Assembly: GCF_047250365.1 (NCBI RefSeq)
Contig: NZ_JBLBVL010000012.1
Location: 36,995 to 100,994, forward strand
Origin: Thaumasiovibrio sp047250365
Lineage (GTDB): Bacteria; Pseudomonadota; Gammaproteobacteria; Enterobacterales; Vibrionaceae
Direction: 5' to 3'
Length of the DNA: 64,000 bases
The notes beneath the pieces are model-generated. The model did not search any database. It was given only the letters and a program-made list of their open reading frames with translations, and was not told where the DNA came from. Shown piece by piece: positions 60,617-64,000 of the stretch; position 1 is the stretch's first letter; the number at the start of each line of letters is the position of its first letter. Position numbers and translations under genes: made by a program.

Positions 60617-62473
60617 ATGTCTAAAACAATATGGGTAGCCGGATTGCTGCCAATGGCTGCGCTTGCGCAGCAACCCTCTTCTACTATCTCTTCTGATGAA
60701 ACAATGGTGGTTACCGCCTCTCGTTTTGAACAGTCAATAGATAACGTCATTGCACCTGTTTCAGTGGTTACAAAGCAGGATATTGAACAGTCACAAGCCA
60801 AAACGTTAACGGATGTGTTGCGTCGCCTCCCTGGCGTTGAAGTTTCCGTTGATGGTGGTATTGGTCAACGAGCATCACTTTTCTTACGCGGCACGAATTC
60901 TAATCATACTCTGGTGTTGATCGATGGCGTTCGTATGAATGATTCGATTACGAGTGGTACTAACCTTAATCGAATCCCTATTACTCAGATTGAGCGTGTG
61001 GAATTGATTCGTGGAGCTGGGGCTGCAATGTATGGATCTGATGCGATTGGTGGTGTGTTAAATATCATTACTCGCTCTCAGCGTGGCAGTGAAAGCCGCT
61101 CTATTTCGTTAGGTGGTGGTAGTAATGCCTATGCAGAGGCCAGTTTTTCTTCAACAACAGATGTATCGGACAACGGCCACTTAAAAGTGGCGGCAGGCTT
61201 TCAACAAACCGATGGCTTTAATGTTAACCCACAACCTGGCTTGAACGATGATGACCGGCATGGCTTTGAAGGCAGCCAAGGGATGATTAATTATGAGCAC
61301 CAACTTTCTGAGCAGTGGACAGCGTTTAGTTCATTGCGTTGGTTTGACAACACGGCTCAGTATAATCATTGCAAAACTTATGATGATTTTTGGGTTGATT
61401 GTATTGAAACAGTCATCGCTGACAATGATAGCCAATCGTTGAATATTGCTGGCCGTGCAGAGTATCAATCGGACAAGTATCGTACGTCGATACTCGCAAG
61501 CTATCAGCGTAGCGAGAATGTCGATACGTATAATGGTGGTGCCGTGACTGTCTCGCATCTTGATGTTGAACAAACCAATCTGCAGTGGATTAATCAATAC
61601 CAAGTCAACTCAAATGTGATCATCAATGGTGGTGTTGACTGGCGAAGAGAGGTGTTAGGTGATGACGCTTTGAGTTGGGGGGGGCCTCATAGTGCCGCAG
61701 GTGAAAAGCGTGATGTCACCGGTATCTATGGCGCTACAACTTATACGCTTGCTGCGCTAACCGTCCAAGCGAGTGCACGAGTTGACCAGCATGATGAGTA
61801 CGATACGTATAATACATGGTCATTAGGGGCGGCCTATCAGTTAAATGCGGCTCATCAAGTGACCGCGTCTATTGGTACCGCTTTCAAAGCGCCGTCATTT
61901 ACGTCATTGGCGAGCAATCCTGATCTCAAACCAGAAGAGTCACTGAACAAAGAGATTGGTGTGACGGGCTACTATCCGCTATTTGACTGGTCGCTAGCAC
62001 TTTACGACAATAAAGTAGACAACCTACAGATTTATTATGTTGACCAATGGACACCACACAACCTTGATGCGCGTATTAAGGGTGCGGAGTTGGGGGTTAA
62101 CTTCAATACCGGTATTGTTCGTCATGCCGTGAATGCTGAATATAAAAAACATGAAGATACAAAGGGTGTACAACTTGCCCGTCGTGCTAGAGATAACTAT
62201 AAGTGGTTAAGTGAGGTATCTCTGGGGGAATTAGACCTATCATTATCATATGTTTATACTGGTTCTCGTTCGAATTTGCCGACCGATGATCTCAGTCAAC
62301 TTACAACCTTGTCGAGCTATGGCTTATGGGATTTGGGAGCGGCATATTGGGCAACGCCTGCCTTAGTTATTCGTGGACGAGTCGATAATTTAACGAATGA
62401 AAAGTACGAAACCTCAGGAGGCTATCCTTCTCCAGAGCGTGCTTATTACTTATCGATAGATTATCAATTTTAA
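60617..62473 (+). CDS. btuB: Vitamin B12 TonB-dependent receptor BtuB
   Basis: 618 residues (E. coli 614). It imports cobalamins across the outer membrane using TonB energy. The signal peptide ends near ALAQ; the TonB box is ETMVVTASRF. The plug (SVVTKQDIEQSQAKTLTDVLRRLPGVEV, RGTNSNHTLVLIDGVRMND, RGAGAAMYGSDAIGGVLNIITR) precedes a 22-strand barrel that ends SIDYQF with terminal Phe. The ATG at 60617 starts the signal peptide; the open frame back to 60518 runs through the riboswitch and is not coding. Expression is controlled by the cobalamin riboswitch. Confidence 0.96.
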   Translation: MSKTIWVAGLLPMAALAQQPSSTISSDETMVVTASRFEQSIDNVIAPVSVVTKQDIEQSQAKTLTDVLRRLPGVEVSVDGGIGQRASLFLRGTNSNHTLVLIDGVRMNDSITSGTNLNRIPITQIERVELIRGAGAAMYGSDAIGGVLNIITRSQRGSESRSISLGGGSNAYAEASFSSTTDVSDNGHLKVAAGFQQTDGFNVNPQPGLNDDDRHGFEGSQGMINYEHQLSEQWTAFSSLRWFDNTAQYNHCKTYDDFWVDCIETVIADNDSQSLNIAGRAEYQSDKYRTSILASYQRSENVDTYNGGAVTVSHLDVEQTNLQWINQYQVNSNVIINGGVDWRREVLGDDALSWGGPHSAAGEKRDVTGIYGATTYTLAALTVQASARVDQHDEYDTYNTWSLGAAYQLNAAHQVTASIGTAFKAPSFTSLASNPDLKPEESLNKEIGVTGYYPLFDWSLALYDNKVDNLQIYYVDQWTPHNLDARIKGAELGVNFNTGIVRHAVNAEYKKHEDTKGVQLARRARDNYKWLSEVSLGELDLSLSYVYTGSRSNLPTDDLSQLTTLSSYGLWDLGAAYWATPALVIRGRVDNLTNEKYETSGGYPSPERAYYLSIDYQF

Positions 62474-62475
62474 AA

Positions 62476-62501
62476 TGAACCGCCTGCGGGCGGTTTTTTT
62501 G
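62476..62501 (+). terminator. Terminator of btuB
   Basis: AACCGCC / GGCGGTT with TGCG loop and a T run, directly after the btuB stop. Confidence 0.9.
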
Positions 62502-62567
62502 ACCCTTTCATCTTTTATTCACTGAGCTTATCATAGCGCCCTATTTGATCCTTGAAGGTGTTGTTCC

Positions 62568-63359
62568 GTGAAGATCGTTATCTTTGACTCTGGTGTCGGA
62601 GGCTTGTCCATATTCCATGAAGTATACAAACGCTTACCAGAAGCAGAGTATATCTATGTGTTCGATAATGAAGCTTATCCTTATGGTGAACTAGATGATG
62701 CAATCTTAATATCTAGAACAACGACGATTGTATCCACGTTGGTTGAACAGTATTCAGCTAATATTGTGGTCATCGCGTGCAATACCGCAAGTACGATAGT
62801 ATTGCCCGTATTGCGTTCTATGCTGACGATTCCTGTTGTTGGCGTTGTTCCTGCCATAAAGCCAGCTGCTCAGCAAAGTGTAAAACGTAAAGTGGGCTTA
62901 CTGGCTACGCCTGCGACAATAGGACGGCCCTATATTGATGCACTGATTAAAGATTACGCCATGGACTGTGATGTGATTCGGTATGGCTCGACGACACTGG
63001 TTCAAATGGCGGAAGATAAACTGAGAGGGCGAGCAATTGACAAGGCAGTATTAAAGGACATATTAGCCCCTTTTGCTGGCGTTGATCAGTTAGTGCTTGG
63101 TTGTACTCATTTTCCATTGCTCAAAGAGGAAATCGTTCGGGTACTAGGCGATTCAGTGACAACAGCAGATTCGGGTAAAGCGATTGCTTTGCGAGTTGAG
63201 ACGTTATTGAAAGGAAGAAAAAAGCCAATCAGCAAAAAGAGAGGATTGGCTTTTTGTACTCGTTTAGACGCCTCAGCAAAAGAGCTTGAGGCGTATTTTA
63301 ATTTAAACGGATTTGCGGGACTTCAACCACTAAATGCCGCTATTCTTCTTGATGCTTAG
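62568..63359 (+). CDS. murI: Glutamate racemase
   Basis: 263 residues. It makes D-glutamate for peptidoglycan. The two catalytic cysteines are Cys71 in ACNTASTIVLP and Cys179 in LVLGCTHFPLL. FDSGVGGLSI and DNEAYPYGE are the substrate-binding start. The GTG at 62568 with AAGG upstream is the only suitable start. The last 20 bases overlap the convergent RRM gene. In E. coli btuB-murI is followed by the rrnB operon. Confidence 0.96.
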   Translation: MKIVIFDSGVGGLSIFHEVYKRLPEAEYIYVFDNEAYPYGELDDAILISRTTTIVSTLVEQYSANIVVIACNTASTIVLPVLRSMLTIPVVGVVPAIKPAAQQSVKRKVGLLATPATIGRPYIDALIKDYAMDCDVIRYGSTTLVQMAEDKLRGRAIDKAVLKDILAPFAGVDQLVLGCTHFPLLKEEIVRVLGDSVTTADSGKAIALRVETLLKGRKKPISKKRGLAFCTRLDASAKELEAYFNLNGFAGLQPLNAAILLDA

Positions 63360-63792
63360 GCTCATTAGCCTCTCTGACTTTTAGCTTTCTTCCTTCAAAG
63401 TCGGATTCGTTTAACGTCTGAATGGTATGGTCTGCACTAGCATTGCTAACGACAACGAATCCAAACCCTCTTCGTTTTCCTGTGCGTTTGTCTTTCATGA
63501 GTCGAACGGCGTAGACTTCTCCATGCTGTTCAAACAGTGCTTTTACGTCACTCTCATTGGCGCGATATGGAAGATTTCCAACATATAAGGTACGACTACT
63601 AGCATTGGAATCGTTCTCTAATGGGGGAACAACTTTAGGTATCGTCTTGTTGTTAAATGAAATAAACAACCCTGAGGCAATTGCACCTAAGGAGAAGGCT
63701 AACCAACCGGACAGTGCCAAACCTGAGAAAAACAATAAGGCAGCGCCAATAACAGCAGTGAGAGCTGAAGTAATAAGATAAGATGATTTCAT
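63340..63792 (-). CDS. RRM-domain RNA-binding protein with N-terminal membrane helices
   Basis: 150 residues. The first 45 form two hydrophobic helices (LITSALTAVIGAALLFFSGLAL and WLAFSLGAIASGLFISF). Residues about 67-145 form one RNA-recognition motif with RNP2 TLYVGNLPY and RNP1 GKRRGFGFVVV. RRM proteins are uncommon in bacteria outside small cold-induced ones; the membrane anchor is unusual and would place RNA binding at the inner membrane. Target RNAs are unknown. A similar gene near murI is known to me in vibrios, so it is conserved rather than newly acquired. Confidence 0.85.
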   Translation of the reverse strand: MKSSYLITSALTAVIGAALLFFSGLALSGWLAFSLGAIASGLFISFNNKTIPKVVPPLENDSNASSRTLYVGNLPYRANESDVKALFEQHGEVYAVRLMKDKRTGKRRGFGFVVVSNASADHTIQTLNESDFEGRKLKVREANEPKHQEE

Positions 63793-63993
63793 AGATTCAA
63801 TTACGTTTAGTTATATGAACACAAAGTAACGGCCTTAACTGCTCCGCTACATTTATCTTACGTATATTATTGATTAATTTCCAATCGGTAGTCGTTTTGT
63901 GTGTATAAATCGCAAAATTGACGGTGATATCGGCACCTTGGTGCTTAATTGGTCAAACGAGTAAGTTATTTAAATAAAAAGGTTGCCAGCAGT

Positions 63994-64000
63994 AAATTGA
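63994..64000 (+). rRNA. Possible first bases of a 16S rRNA gene
   Basis: The window ends with AAATTGA, identical to the first seven bases of E. coli 16S rRNA, with an AT-rich 200-base region between it and the RRM gene and an rrn operon known after murI in E. coli. Seven bases can match by chance and no clear rrn P1 promoter or boxA was fitted upstream, so this is a weak call. Confidence 0.3.

Overview
The window is a contiguous piece of a gammaproteobacterial chromosome, almost certainly from the Vibrionaceae. Three kinds of evidence point there. Conserved gene blocks match enteric/Vibrio order: hemCDXY|cyaA, cyaY-lptM-lysA-dapF-DUF484-xerC-yigB, rsmD|ftsY-ftsE-ftsX-rpoH, ubiC-ubiA-sthA|fabR-yijD|trmA, btuB-murI. 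Vibrio-type insertions are present (lysA after lptM, ftnA between uspA and uspB, a FliL-like gene between glpG and ubiC). Many proteins are close to their E. coli or Vibrio counterparts as I remember them. Base composition is near 50% GC throughout. A halophilic genus such as Salinivibrio is a guess that the sequence alone does not prove. I see no prophage, insertion sequence, CRISPR array, plasmid gene or recognisable defence island; this is core chromosome.

Layout. 1-1010: the 5' end of a cytochrome c5-like gene (minus strand), then a five-gene tRNA operon Arg(CCG)-His-Pro-His-Pro. 1658-6996: a gsiABCD-ordered peptide-family ABC importer (fused dual ATPase, binding protein, two permeases). 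7265-12604: TraF_2-like outer-membrane protein, YjiH, glutathione reductase, RlmJ. 12845-18532: oligopeptidase A with a good sigma-32-type promoter, AsnC, a PAS-GGDEF-EAL c-di-GMP protein, RsmJ. 18599-25740: the haem operon hemC-hemD-hemX-hemY divergent from cyaA, with a CRP site over the cyaA promoter. 25790-31665: cyaY, a 38-residue LptM lipoprotein, lysA, dapF, DUF484, xerC, yigB, yigM. 31741-36661: GNAT, uspA, ftnA, uspB, yhiN, manA. 36757-44240: DTW tRNA-modification enzyme, an unusual NlpE-like mosaic exported protein, yigL, pldB, an EAL-HDOD protein, an AbgT transporter. 44684-48300: acyltransferase, small conserved proteins, rsmD. 48385-52230: ftsY-ftsE-ftsX-rpoH. 52623-55854: glpE, glpG, FliL-like, ubiC, ubiA. 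55883-63792: sthA, fabR, yijD, trmA, a degenerate PduO-like protein, a cobalamin riboswitch with btuB, murI, and a membrane-anchored RRM protein. The last seven bases equal the usual start of 16S rRNA, so an rRNA operon may begin at the window edge.

Functional themes are housekeeping: tetrapyrrole synthesis and cAMP signalling, lysine/peptidoglycan precursors, rRNA and tRNA methylation (RlmJ, RsmJ, RsmD, TrmA, DTW), SRP receptor and division ABC complex with the heat-shock sigma factor, ubiquinone entry steps, membrane lipid control, B12 uptake. rpoH and a probable RpoH-dependent promoter (prlC) lie in the same window.

The most unusual feature is the 392-bp gap between rpoH and glpE. It holds eight GATC sites, an octamer family GAATGATC including a perfect 17-bp palindrome, and five to seven DnaA-box-like 9-mers, two of which are exact matches to E. 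coli oriC boxes. It looks like a replication-control or DnaA-binding locus rather than an ordinary promoter. Second is a pure 21-unit hexanucleotide repeat inside ftsY that encodes an (Ala-Glu) tract and must be length-unstable in steps of two residues.
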